A stretch of 64,000 nt of DNA from CAXMMR01 sp963692975. Lineage in GTDB: Bacteria; Pseudomonadota; Alphaproteobacteria; Acetobacterales; Acetobacteraceae. How positions within the stretch are numbered: the stretch's first letter is position 1; every line of letters starts with the position of its first letter. The notes beneath the pieces were generated by a model that saw only the letters and a list, made by a program, of their open reading frames with translations, was not told where the DNA came from and made no database searches. Location of the stretch: the NCBI GenBank assembly GCA_963692975.2, contig CAXMMR010000023.1, positions 246,270-310,269 of the forward strand. Direction: 5' to 3'. Of this stretch, positions 29,203 to 38,427 are shown one piece after another. Made by a program: the position numbers and the translations under genes.

Positions 29203-30011
29203 CAGTCGCTTTCGTTGAGTCTTGTTCTGTCGCGGCTTAATCTGGGGGTTGGGTTGCGCTCCGCCAACATGCGCAATCCGTCCAGGGTCAGATCCGGTTC
29301 GATCCGGTCGAATATGGTGGTGCCCTCGGAGAACAGCGGCGCCAGCCCGCCAGTGCCGACGACGCGCAAGCCGCGGTCGAACTCGCGAGCGATACGCTCG
29401 ACCAGGCCTTCGACCAGGCCGACATAGCCCCAGTAGATGCCGGACTGCATCGCCGCAACCGTGTTGCGGCCGATTACCGCCTGCGGCCGCCCGATGCCGA
29501 TGCGCGGCAGCCGGGCCGCCGCCTGGTGCAGCGCCTCGATCGAGAGGTTGATGCCGGGGGCGATCACGCCGCCCTGGTAGGCGCCGCTGTCCGAGACCAC
29601 GTCGAACGTCGTCGCGGTGCCGAAGTCGATCACCACGACGGCGTCCTGATACAGGCAGCGCGCGGCGAGCGCGTTGAGCAGCCGGTCGGCGCCGACCTCA
29701 GCCGGCGCCTCGACGTCGATGACGAAGCCCCAGTCGAGGTTGGAGCGGGCGACCAGCGGCTCGGCGGCGAACCACTCGCGGCACAGCCGGCGCAGGTGAT
29801 AGAGCGCCGCCGGTACCACGGTGCCGATCACCGAGCGCTCGATGTCGCCCGGCTTGAGGCCGGCAAAGCCGAGCAGCGCGAGCAGCCAGACGGCGTACTC
29901 GTCAGAGGTGCGCTGCGGGTCGGTGGCGATGCGCCAGATGCCGCGCCAGCTGGCGCCGTCATGCACGGCGAAGACGATATTGGTATTGCCGGCGTCGACG
30001 ACGAGCAGCAT
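29202..30011 (-). CDS. coaX: Type III pantothenate kinase CoaX
   Basis: CoaX phosphorylates pantothenate, the first step of coenzyme A synthesis. The 269-residue protein has the ASKHA-fold phosphate-binding start MLLVVDAGNTNIVFAVHD, the substrate region PAEVGADRLLNALAA, and VVVIDFGTATTFDVV with the second phosphate-binding Asp. The later VGTGGLAPLF lines the nucleotide site. It starts with ATG 22 bp after birA. The type III enzyme replaces the E. coli-type CoaA. Confidence 0.97.
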   Translation of the reverse strand: MLLVVDAGNTNIVFAVHDGASWRGIWRIATDPQRTSDEYAVWLLALLGFAGLKPGDIERSVIGTVVPAALYHLRRLCREWFAAEPLVARSNLDWGFVIDVEAPAEVGADRLLNALAARCLYQDAVVVIDFGTATTFDVVSDSGAYQGGVIAPGINLSIEALHQAAARLPRIGIGRPQAVIGRNTVAAMQSGIYWGYVGLVEGLVERIAREFDRGLRVVGTGGLAPLFSEGTTIFDRIEPDLTLDGLRMLAERNPTPRLSRDRTRLNESD

Positions 30012-30033
30012 GCATCACCTCATGGTTGGCGCT

Positions 30034-30792
30034 TCACGCCAGCAGCACGTCGCCCGCCCGGACGGTCTCGATACAAGTCCCCTGCTCCAGCAGCAACGCG
30101 CCGTCCGCGGCGAGGCCGGCAAACCGCCCCTCCATCGTGTCGCCATCCGGCAGGCAGACATGCAGCGTGCTGCCAATCGGGTGGGCCGCGGCGAGCCAGG
30201 CTCGGCGCACCGGAGCAAAGCCGCCCTGGGCCATCGCACCCAGCGCCGTCTCAAGGCCGGCCAGCAGACGGACGGCGAACGGCACCGGCTCGCTGGTCCA
30301 ACGGCCGAGCCGGGCAAGGGCTGCGGTCCGCCGCTCGGGCAGCAGCGGTGCCGAGAGCAGGTTGACCCCGATGCCGACCACCAGGAACGGGGCGGGCGCG
30401 ACCCGGCTTTCGATCAGAATGCCCGCAACCTTGCCCTCATGCAGCAGCAGGTCGTTCGGCCATTTCAGCATCAGCCCGGCGCTGCCGCCGAGCGTATGGG
30501 CCACGGCCGCGTGGAGCTGGACAGCAATGAGCAGGGCGATGGCGCTGCTCTGCTCCAGGCCCTCCGGCGGGCGCAGCAGGATGGAGAGGTTGAGGTTGCC
30601 CGGCGGCGACTGCCAGACGCGGCCAAGGCGCCCGCGCCCGGCGGTCTGCGTCAGCGCCAGCACCGCCAGCCCGTCCGCCTCGCCTGCCTCGCCGCGCGCC
30701 AGGCAGAGATCGTTGGTCGAAGACAGCGTCTCGTAGGTCTCAAGCCGGAACCGGCCGAGTGTCTGACGGCGAAGCGGCGCCGGAGCGCTCAG
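30034..30792 (-). CDS. birA: Biotin-[acetyl-CoA-carboxylase] ligase BirA (no DNA-binding domain), probable CTG start
   Basis: BirA activates biotin and attaches it to the biotin carboxyl carrier protein. The catalytic domain shows ETLSSTNDLC, TQTAGRGRLGRVWQSPPGN, LKWPNDLLLHEGKVAGIL and VVGIGVNL, all biotin or ATP motifs. The only ATG/GTG/TTG in frame is the GTG at 30663, which would remove the STN motif. The frame stays open upstream to about 30870 with no standard start codon. The best candidate is a CTG at 30792 that overlaps the nuoN stop (CTGA), giving 252 residues. The N-terminal helix-turn-helix of E. coli BirA is absent. Confidence 0.82.
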   Translation of the reverse strand: MSAPAPLRRQTLGRFRLETYETLSSTNDLCLARGEAGEADGLAVLALTQTAGRGRLGRVWQSPPGNLNLSILLRPPEGLEQSSAIALLIAVQLHAAVAHTLGGSAGLMLKWPNDLLLHEGKVAGILIESRVAPAPFLVVGIGVNLLSAPLLPERRTAALARLGRWTSEPVPFAVRLLAGLETALGAMAQGGFAPVRRAWLAAAHPIGSTLHVCLPDGDTMEGRFAGLAADGALLLEQGTCIETVRAGDVLLA

Positions 30793-32210
30793 CCGAACAG
30801 CACCAGCGCTGCCGAGTGCGCCGCATCGACCACCGGCGCCGGGAAGACAAAAAACAGCAGCGTAAAGGCGCCGCTAGCGACGCCGACAAACGAAACCGAA
30901 GGCGCCCGTCGGTCGAACGCCTCGACCGGCGCATCAAAATAGATCACCTTGATGACGCGCAGGTAGTAGTAGCAGCCGACCACCGAGGTCAGCACGCCGA
31001 TCACCGCCAGCGCCCACAGCCCCTGGTCCACCGCCGCGCGGAACACGTAAAGCTTGCCGACGAAGCCGGCGAATGGCGGCACGCCGGCCATGGAGAACAT
31101 GAACACGGCAAACAGCGCCGCCAGCAGCCCGTCATGCTGAGCAAGCCCCGAGAGGTCCGAGATCTTCTCGAGCGCCCGGCCGCGCCGGCGCATGGCGATG
31201 ATGCAGGCAAACGTGCCCGCCGACATGAACACGTAGGTGACAAGGTAGATCAGCACCCCGTTCACCCCCTGCTGGGTGCCGGCGGCAAGCCCGATCAGCG
31301 CGTAGCCCATATGGCCGATCGACGAGTAGGCCATCAGCCGCTTGATGCTGGTCTGGCCGATGGCGGCGAACGAGCCGAGCAGCATGGAGGCGATCGACAC
31401 CAGTTCGATGATCGGCTGCCAGTGGCCAAGCTGATGACCGAACGGCACCAGCAGGCAGCGCAGCAGCACCGCGAACGGCGCGACCTTCGGCGCGGTGCTC
31501 ATGAAGGCTGTCACCGGCGTGGGCGCGCCCTCGTAGACGTCCGGCGTCCACATGTGGAACGGCACGGCGGAGAGCTTGAAGGCAAGGCCGGCGATGATGA
31601 ACACGATGCCGACGACGAGCCCGGTGGAAACGCCGGCCGGGTTGGTGATCGCGGTTGCCAAATGGGCGAAGTCCATCGAGCCGGAGAAGCCGTAAGCCAG
31701 CGAGATGCCGTAAAGCAGCAAGCCAGAAGCGAGCGCGCTGAGCACGAAATACTTCAGCCCGGCCTCGGAGGAGCGCACGTTGTCGCGCGCAAATGCGCAC
31801 AGCACGTAGATTGCAAGGCTCTGCAGCTCGAGGCCCATATACAGCGACATCAGGCTGGCCGCCGACACCATCACCATCATGCCGACGGTGGAGAACAGCA
31901 TCAGCACCGGGAACTCGAAGCGGGCGATGCTCTGCTTGTCGTTGTAGTCGAGCCCCAGGATCATCGCGAAACCGGCGCCGAACAGCACCAGGATTTTGGC
32001 GAACGTCGCGAAGCGGTCACTGACGAACAGGCCGCCATAGCCGACGCCATACGGCGTCTGCAGCACCAGCGCGCCAACGACGACCAGGGCGGCGAGGCAC
32101 AGCATCGTGCACAGCAGCGTCGTGTCCCGGTTCTGCAGCACGCCGACAAGCAGGATTGCCAGCCCCGAAAGGGCCAGCACCAGTTCGGGCAGTCCGAGGA
32201 TCCAGTTCAT
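30789..32210 (-). CDS. nuoN: NADH-quinone oxidoreductase subunit N
   Basis: NuoN is one of three antiporter-like proton-pumping subunits of complex I. The 473-residue membrane protein has about 14 segments. The lysine-bearing helix regions include AGLAFKLSAVPFHMWTPDVY, which holds the conserved K in a membrane helix and the quinone-side loop, and TSIKRLMAYSSIGHMGYALI. The ATG overlaps the nuoM stop by 4 bp. Its stop overlaps the probable CTG start of birA. Confidence 0.97.
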   Translation of the reverse strand: MNWILGLPELVLALSGLAILLVGVLQNRDTTLLCTMLCLAALVVVGALVLQTPYGVGYGGLFVSDRFATFAKILVLFGAGFAMILGLDYNDKQSIARFEFPVLMLFSTVGMMVMVSAASLMSLYMGLELQSLAIYVLCAFARDNVRSSEAGLKYFVLSALASGLLLYGISLAYGFSGSMDFAHLATAITNPAGVSTGLVVGIVFIIAGLAFKLSAVPFHMWTPDVYEGAPTPVTAFMSTAPKVAPFAVLLRCLLVPFGHQLGHWQPIIELVSIASMLLGSFAAIGQTSIKRLMAYSSIGHMGYALIGLAAGTQQGVNGVLIYLVTYVFMSAGTFACIIAMRRRGRALEKISDLSGLAQHDGLLAALFAVFMFSMAGVPPFAGFVGKLYVFRAAVDQGLWALAVIGVLTSVVGCYYYLRVIKVIYFDAPVEAFDRRAPSVSFVGVASGAFTLLFFVFPAPVVDAAHSAALVLFG

Positions 32211-33724
32211 CGCGCAGCGAGCCCTACGGCATGCGGCACCGCCAGCGCCGCTTGGTGCTGCGTCACCATCGCGCTCACGGTCGCGTTGAAGTAGTGCGTG
32301 AAACTCGACGGGTAGATGCCCATCCAGAGCGTCAGCACCACCAGCGGCGCAAACACCGCAACCTCGCGCGGCGAGAGGTCGAGGATGGAGCGCAGGTCAG
32401 GTTTGGTCAGCGCCCCAAAGATCACCCGGCGATACAGGTATAGCATGTAGGCCGCGCCAAGGATCATGCCGAAGCTGCCCAGCAGCGCCAGCCAGAAGCT
32501 GACCTGAAAGGCGCCGACCAGCACCAGGAACTCGCCGACGAAGCCGGCCGTGCCAGGCAGGCCGATGCTGGCCATGGTGAACAGCATGAACACGGTGGCA
32601 TAGGCCGGCATGCGCACCGCCAAGCCGCCATATCGGGCGATCTCACGCGTGTGCATCCGGTCGTAGATCACGCCGACGCAGAGGAACAGCGCCGCCGAGA
32701 CGATGCCGTGCGACAGCATCTGGAACAACGCGCCCTCGATCCCTTGCACGTCGAAGGTGAAGATGCCGATAACGACGATGCCCATATGGGCAATCGACGA
32801 GTAGGCGATCAGCTTCTTCATGTCGGTCTGCGCCAGCGCGACGAGCGAGGTGTAGATCACCGCGATCACCCCAAGCGCATACATCAGCGGCGCGAACTGC
32901 GCCGAGGCCTGCGGCAGCATCGGCACCGAGAAGCGCAGGAAGCCGTAGGCGCCCATCTTCAGCAGCACGCCGGCCAGGATGACGGAACCCGCGGTCGGCG
33001 CCTCGACATGCGCGTCCGGCAGCCAGGTATGAACCGGCCACATCGGCACCTTGACCGCGAACGAGGCGAGAAAAGCGAGGAACAGCCAGAACTGCATTTG
33101 CGGCGGAAAGCCGGTTCGGGTCAGCGCGGTGATGTCGGTGGTGCCGGCATGGAACCACATCGCCAGCAAGGCGAGCAGCATCAGCACCGAGCCGGCAAAG
33201 GTAAACAGGAAGAACTTGAACGACGCATAGACGCGCCGCGGACCGCCCCAGACGCCGATGATAAGGTACATCGGGATCAGCACGCCCTCGAAGAAGACGT
33301 AAAACAGGATGAAGTCGGTGGCGACGAACATCCCGATCATCATCGTCTCGAGGATCAGGAACGCCATCATGTACTCACGCACCCGCTCGTGCACGCTCTC
33401 CCACGAGGCCAGGATGCACAGCGGCATCAGCACCGTGGCGAGCAACACGAACAGCACCGAGATGCCGTCGACGCCGACCGAATAGGCGACGTTGAAGTCC
33501 GGCAGCCAGGTGACACGCTCGGTGAACTGGTAGCCGGCAACGTGCTGGTCAAAGCCGGTCCAGAGCAGCAGTGACAGCAGGAACACGACCAGCGTCGTCC
33601 ACAGCGCCGTCCAGCGCGCGGTGTTGCCGGTCGTCGCCGCGTCGCCCGGAATGATCGCGATGATCCCGGCCCCCACCAGCGGCAGAAAGGTCAGGATCGA
33701 CAGCAGCGGCAATCCGGCCAACAT
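32207..33724 (-). CDS. nuoM: NADH-quinone oxidoreductase subunit M
   Basis: NuoM is an antiporter-like subunit of the complex I membrane arm. The 505-residue protein has about 14 membrane segments. The proton-channel motifs are ILASWESVHERVREYMMAF (Glu helix), VKVPMWPVHTWLPDAHVEAP (Lys helix) and MKKLIAYSSIAHMGIVVIG. The ATG at 33724 shares its A with the nuoL stop (TGATG). A TTG one codon upstream is not needed. Confidence 0.97.
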   Translation of the reverse strand: MLAGLPLLSILTFLPLVGAGIIAIIPGDAATTGNTARWTALWTTLVVFLLSLLLWTGFDQHVAGYQFTERVTWLPDFNVAYSVGVDGISVLFVLLATVLMPLCILASWESVHERVREYMMAFLILETMMIGMFVATDFILFYVFFEGVLIPMYLIIGVWGGPRRVYASFKFFLFTFAGSVLMLLALLAMWFHAGTTDITALTRTGFPPQMQFWLFLAFLASFAVKVPMWPVHTWLPDAHVEAPTAGSVILAGVLLKMGAYGFLRFSVPMLPQASAQFAPLMYALGVIAVIYTSLVALAQTDMKKLIAYSSIAHMGIVVIGIFTFDVQGIEGALFQMLSHGIVSAALFLCVGVIYDRMHTREIARYGGLAVRMPAYATVFMLFTMASIGLPGTAGFVGEFLVLVGAFQVSFWLALLGSFGMILGAAYMLYLYRRVIFGALTKPDLRSILDLSPREVAVFAPLVVLTLWMGIYPSSFTHYFNATVSAMVTQHQAALAVPHAVGLAAR

Positions 33725-35690
33725 CAACGAAACATCACAAAGACGCTGATCAGCACGACGAGGCCGATGAGCATGGTGAAGGCGTAGACGGCGATCGAGC
33801 CGGTCTGGATGCGCACCACCTGCTCGGAGCCATCGGCGGTCAGCGCCGCCAGACCGTTCGGCACGCCGTCGATGATCTTCTCATCGCCGACATGCCAGAA
33901 CTCGCGCGCCAGCCACATCGCCGGCCGGACGAACACGAAATCGTAGAGCTCGTCGAAATACCATTTGTGCATCAGGAACTGATAGACGGGCTGGAACCGC
34001 TGCGCGAGCTGCCCCGGCAGCCCTGGCGAGAGCACGTAGAACCAGTAGGACATCACCAGCCCGGCAATGCCGACGATCGTCGGCAGCAAGCTGACGATCG
34101 CCGGCACGTGCTCGGCATCCTCAAGCACGGTGTTGTCGGAGGCGGTGAAGATCGCACCGTGCCAGAAAGCCGCCTGGTCGGCGCCGATGAACAACCCGTG
34201 CAGCAGCCAGCCGGCAAACACCGCGCCAAGCGACAGCAGCACGAGCGGAACCCACATCGTCGGTGGTGACTCACGGGCTCTCATGCGCACGCTCGAGCGC
34301 CCGCGCGTCGGCAGGCTTGCCGTGGAAGGTCAGCAACAACAGCCGGCCGGAATAGAACGCCGTCAGGAACGCCGCGATTACTCCCAGCGCCCAGGCGTAA
34401 TCGCCGACCCCGGTGCCGGCGGCGAACGCACTCTCGAGGATCGCGTCCTTGGACCAGTATCCGGCGAAGAACGGAATGCCCGCCAGCGCCAGCGAGCCGA
34501 GCCACATGGCGACGTAGGTGATCGGGATCTTCCGCCAAAGCCCGCCCATCTTGAACATGTCCTGCTCGTCATGCATCGCGTGGATGACGGAGCCAGCGCA
34601 CAGGAACAGCAGCGCCTTGAAGAAGGCGTGCGTAATGAGGTGGAACATCGAGGCCTGGAACGCACCGACGCCGGCGGCGAGGAACATGTAGCCGAGCTGC
34701 GAGCAGGTTGAGTAGGCGATCACCCGCTTGATGTCCGGCTGCACGCAGCCGACCGTCGCCGCAAAGAAGCAGGTCGTGCCGCCGATGAACGTCACGATCG
34801 ACAGCGCGCCGGGTGCGGACTCCAGCAGCGGCGACATGCGCGACATCAGGAACACGCCCGCGGTCACCATGGTCGCCGCGTGGATCAGCGCCGAGACCGG
34901 GGTCGGGCCCTCCATCGCGTCCGGCAGCCAGGTGTGCAACAGGATTTGGGCCGACTTGCCCATGGCGCCGATGAACAGCAGCACGCCGATGACCTCGAGC
35001 GAGCGCCACTCACCGCCGAACACCATGTAGCTGTCGTTCACATGCGCCGGCACGGCGGCGAAGATGGTCGGAAAGTCCACCGCGCCGAAGGTTGCGAATA
35101 CCAGGGCGATGCCGATGGCGAAGGAGAGGTCGCCGACGCGGTTGACAACCATCGCCTTGATTGCGGCGCGGCAGGCGCTCGGCCTGTCGTACCAGTAGCC
35201 GATCAGCAGGTAGCTCGCGAGGCCCACCCCCTCCCAGCCGAAGAACAGCTGCACCAGGTTGTTCGCCGTCACCAGCATCAGCATCGCAAACGTAAACAGC
35301 GACAAATAGGAGAAGAAGCGCGGCACCGTCGCGTCGTGGCTCATGTAGCCGACGCTGTACAAATGGATCAGCGTCGCCACCGAAGCGACCATCGCCACCA
35401 TCGTCACCGAGAGCGTGTCGAAGCGCAGCGCCCAGGCCAGGTCGAAACCGCCGACATGCATCCAGGTGGCGATCGGCAGCACCGCAACCGGTGCGGCCCG
35501 CCACACCAGGTCGATCCAGCAGGATGACGCCGCAGAACGCCGCCAGAACCATCAGGCCGATCGTGGCAATTTGGCTCATTCGGTCGCCGATCAATCGGCC
35601 GAGCAGTCCGGCGATCAGCGAGCCGATCAGCGGCGAAAACACCGCGATCGCGTAGAGCGGCAGCGGCGCGAGATGGAACAGCGGGTGCAT
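33724..35690 (-). pseudogene. nuoL: NADH-quinone oxidoreductase subunit L, split over three reading frames
   Basis: NuoL is the distal antiporter-like subunit with the long lateral helix. The N-terminus (MHPLFHLAPLPLYAIAVFSP) is read in one frame from 35690 to about 35520 (..CGVILL). A +1 shift then moves to the frame IDLVWRAAPVAVLP, which carries most of the protein (VQLFFGWEGVGLASYLLIGY, HTWLPDAMEGPTPVSALIHA) and ends AHESP with a TGA at 34271. The rest (ESPPTMWVPLVLLSLG to ISVFVMFR) is in the third frame. At the second break a 10-bp near-duplication (GAGAGCCCGT then GAGTCACCAC) encodes ESP twice. Either true mutation or two sequencing errors; all other nuo genes are intact. Confidence 0.88.
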
Positions 35691-35691
35691 C

Positions 35692-36015
35692 TCAGCCCTT
35701 CATCAGGTTCACGTCCTCGACCTGGATCGAGCCGCGATTGCGGAAGTAGACGACGACGATCGCCAGACCAATGGCCGCCTCCGCCGCAGCGACGGTGAGC
35801 ACGAACAGCGCGAAGACCTGGCCCGCCATGTCGTTCAGCGCCGAGGAAAAGGCGACGAAGTTGAGGTTCACCGCCAGCAGGATCAGCTCGATCGACATCA
35901 GGATGACGATGACGTTCTTGCGATTCAGAAAGATGCCGAAGATGCCGATCACCAGCAGGCAGCCGCTGACGACGAGGTAGTGGCCGAGCCCGATGGCAAG
36001 CGCGCCGCCCGACAT
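35692..36015 (-). CDS. nuoK: NADH-quinone oxidoreductase subunit K
   Basis: NuoK is a small membrane subunit next to NuoJ and NuoN in the complex I arm. The 107-residue protein has three membrane segments. The conserved glutamates of the proton path are visible in VILMSIELILLAVNLNFVAF (first) and VAAAEAAIGLAIVVVYFRNR (second). It starts with ATG, shares a base with the nuoJ stop, and its own stop is one base from the nuoL start. Confidence 0.98.
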   Translation of the reverse strand: MSGGALAIGLGHYLVVSGCLLVIGIFGIFLNRKNVIVILMSIELILLAVNLNFVAFSSALNDMAGQVFALFVLTVAAAEAAIGLAIVVVYFRNRGSIQVEDVNLMKG

Positions 36016-36749
36016 CAGCCGTGCTCCCCCGGGCCCGCATGATCCACGCCGTGCACCGGCTCGTGGCTATCGTCCGGATGGCCGTGATCAGTGTCGTCGC
36101 CATGCCCGACCAGAACCCGCGGCTTTGGCCGCAAGATGGTGGTCACCCCCTGCCCAAGCGGCGGGTCCGTCATCACCAGCGTGTCGGCAAGCGAGCGTGT
36201 CTGCTGGCGGGTGATGTTCTGCCGACGGGCGATATGGCGGTCGCGATGCGTGAGCACGATGGCGCCGATCATCGCCACCAACAGGATGAGCCCGGCCAGC
36301 TGGAACAGCAGAATGTAGTCGGTGTAGACCAGCACGCCGAGTGCCGTCGTGTTGTTCAGCCCGCCAGGTGTGGCCGACATCCGCAGCGAGGCCGCATTCG
36401 GCGCCAGCTTCCATCCGGTCAGCACCAGCACCAGCTCGACGCCGAGCACCAGCCCCACCGCCGCGCCGATCGGCGCGTAGCGTTGAAAACCCTCGCGCAG
36501 CTCCGAGAAGTTCACGTCCAGCATCATGACGACGAACAGGAACAGCACCGCGACGGCGCCGACATAGACGATGACCAGGATCATCGCCAGGAACTCGGCA
36601 CCGGCGATGAGAAACAACGCCGCGGCGTTGAAGAACGCCAGGATCAGGAACAGCACCGAGTGCACCGGATTACGCGCGCTCACCACCATCGCCGCCGAGC
36701 CGAGCAGGATGGCGGTGAACACGTAGAAGGCGATGGTGGTGGCGATCAT
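36015..36749 (-). CDS. nuoJ: NADH-quinone oxidoreductase subunit J with a His/Asp-rich C-terminal tail
   Basis: NuoJ forms part of the membrane link between the peripheral arm and the pumps. The 244-residue protein has five membrane segments, including FLAMILVIVYVGAVAVLFLF, which contains the pi-bulge helix. Typical bacterial NuoJ proteins are about 185-205 residues. Here the extra C-terminal part (about residues 205-244) is unusual: GHGDDTDHGHPDDSHEPVHG and more, with eight histidines. Such a tail could bind metal, but that is speculation. It lies 9 bp after nuoI. Confidence 0.96.
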   Translation of the reverse strand: MIATTIAFYVFTAILLGSAAMVVSARNPVHSVLFLILAFFNAAALFLIAGAEFLAMILVIVYVGAVAVLFLFVVMMLDVNFSELREGFQRYAPIGAAVGLVLGVELVLVLTGWKLAPNAASLRMSATPGGLNNTTALGVLVYTDYILLFQLAGLILLVAMIGAIVLTHRDRHIARRQNITRQQTRSLADTLVMTDPPLGQGVTTILRPKPRVLVGHGDDTDHGHPDDSHEPVHGVDHAGPGEHG

Positions 36750-36758
36750 CGGCAGGAC

Positions 36759-37247
36759 CTAACGATACGGCGCATCGAGTTCTAGCCGCTTGGCGATCTC
36801 GGCTTCCCAGCGATCGCCATTATCGAGCAGCCGGTCCTTTTGATACATCAGCTCCTCACGCGTCTCGGTCGAGAACTCGAAGTTCGGCCCCTCGACGATC
36901 GCGTCGACCGGGCAGCTCTCCTCGCACAGGCCGCAATAGATGCACTTCGTCATGTCGATGTCGTAGCGGGTTGTCCGCCGCGACCCGTCCTCGCGCGGCT
37001 CCGCCTCGATCGTGATGGCCTGCGCCGGACACACCGCCTCGCACAGCTTGCAGGCAATGCAGCGCTCCTCGCCGTTCGGATAGCGACGCAGCGCATGCTC
37101 CCCTTTGAAGCGCGGCGAGATCGGACCCTTTTCGTAAGGGTAGTTGATCGTCGCCTTGGGCTTAAAGAAGTAGCGCATCGTCAGCGCCATGCCGGAGACG
37201 ATCTCGCCGAGCAACAGCCGTCCAGCACCCTGGTCGAGGAACGCCAT
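36759..37247 (-). CDS. nuoI: NADH-quinone oxidoreductase subunit I (2x[4Fe-4S] ferredoxin)
   Basis: NuoI carries the clusters N6a and N6b that pass electrons to NuoB. The 162-residue protein has two CxxCxxCxxxCP motifs: CIACKLCEAVCPAQAI and CIYCGLCEESCPVDAI. The start is the ATG at 37247 with AGGAG in front. The longer open frame reaches into a family A repeat and is rejected. Confidence 0.98.
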   Translation of the reverse strand: MAFLDQGAGRLLLGEIVSGMALTMRYFFKPKATINYPYEKGPISPRFKGEHALRRYPNGEERCIACKLCEAVCPAQAITIEAEPREDGSRRTTRYDIDMTKCIYCGLCEESCPVDAIVEGPNFEFSTETREELMYQKDRLLDNGDRWEAEIAKRLELDAPYR

Positions 37248-37285
37248 GTGGTAGTCTCCTGACCGCATTGCGGCCTTTACGCGAG

Positions 37286-37412
37286 GAAGGCAAGGAAGGC
37301 CAGAGGCTCTGCCTCTGGACCCCACTGAGGCCGTGAGGCCCCAGACCCCTTACTGATCGGGTTCCAAGGGCCGCCGGCCCTTGGTGGGTCCAGAGCAAAG
37401 CCCTGGCCTTCC
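37286..37412. repeat. Family A composite palindromic element (copy A7), between nuoH and nuoI
   Basis: On the minus strand it starts at the nuoH stop as TAAGGAAGGCCAGGGC and continues with the alternative middle module CCAAGGGCCGGCGGCCCTTGG. The TGGGGCC/GGCC hairpin and CCAGAGGC/GCCTCTGG follow, ending GGCCTTCCTTGCC. It lies inside the complex I operon. Confidence 0.9.
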
Positions 37413-38426
37413 TTACACAGATGGATGCGGCAGCAGCCCGGTGGCCATCAAAAAGCCAGCCGTCACTACCAGCCAGACAAGCGACAGCGGCAGGAAGACT
37501 TTCCAGCCCAGCCGCATCAACTGGTCGTAGCGGTAGCGCGGAAACGTCGCCCGCGCCCAGAAGAAGACGAACATCAGCGCCCAAATCTTGGCGCCGAACC
37601 AGACGAAGCCCGGAATGAAGGTCAGCCCGAACGCCGCCTGCCAACCGCCCAGGAACAGGATCGTCGTCATTCCGCACATCAGGAACATGTTCGCGTATTC
37701 GCCGAGGAAAAACAGCGCAAACGCCATGGCGCTATACTCGACAAAGAAGCCGGCGACGATCTCGCTCTCGCCCTCCGCGAGGTCGAACGGCGCCCGGTTG
37801 GTTTCGGCCAGTGCCGAGATCAGGAACACGACGAACATCGGAAACAGCGGCACGCAGAACCAGATATGGCTCTGCGCCTTGACGATGTCGTTGAGATTGA
37901 GGCTGCCAACGCAGAGTAGCACGCACACCATGACGAAGCCGATCGAGACCTCGTAGCTCACCATCTGCGCCGCCGAGCGCATCGCCCCGAGAAATGGGTA
38001 TTTCGAGTTGCTCGCCCAACCGGCGATGATAATGCCATAGACGCCGAGCGAGCTGATCGCGAACAGGTATAGAATGCCAACATTGATGTTGGCGATTGCC
38101 CAGCCATTGTCGATCGGGATCACCGCCCAGGCGATCATCGCCAGCACGAAGGTCAGCATCGGCGCGAACAGGAAGAGCACCCGGTTCGCACCTGTTGGAA
38201 TGATGGTTTCCTTCATCAGCATCTTTAGCGCGTCGGCAAATGCCTGCCAGATGCCGAACGGGCCGACGCGGTTCGGCCCGATGCGCAGCTGCATCGCCGC
38301 CAGCACCTTGCGCTCGGCGTAGGTTGCATACGCCACGCTGAGCATCAACGGTACCAGCAACGCCAGCGTCTCGGCTACCGTGACGATGATCTGGCCGAGC
38401 ACCGTGTCGAAGAAGAAATGCTCCAT
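37413..38426 (-). CDS. nuoH: NADH-quinone oxidoreductase subunit H
   Basis: NuoH lines the quinone cavity between the two arms. The 337-residue protein has eight membrane segments. The family motifs are KVLAAMQLRIGPNRVGPFGI (quinone site loop) and LAETNRAPFDLAEGESEIVA (the second charged loop). WARATFPRYRYDQLMRLGWK is near the C-terminus. It starts ATG three bases after the nuoG stop. Confidence 0.98.
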   Translation of the reverse strand: MEHFFFDTVLGQIIVTVAETLALLVPLMLSVAYATYAERKVLAAMQLRIGPNRVGPFGIWQAFADALKMLMKETIIPTGANRVLFLFAPMLTFVLAMIAWAVIPIDNGWAIANINVGILYLFAISSLGVYGIIIAGWASNSKYPFLGAMRSAAQMVSYEVSIGFVMVCVLLCVGSLNLNDIVKAQSHIWFCVPLFPMFVVFLISALAETNRAPFDLAEGESEIVAGFFVEYSAMAFALFFLGEYANMFLMCGMTTILFLGGWQAAFGLTFIPGFVWFGAKIWALMFVFFWARATFPRYRYDQLMRLGWKVFLPLSLVWLVVTAGFLMATGLLPHPSV

Positions 38427-38427
38427 G

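Noticed and set aside
30034..30663. birA starting at the GTG at 30663
   Set aside because: This would remove the conserved STN motif and about 43 residues of the catalytic domain, while the upstream frame is open and matches the family.
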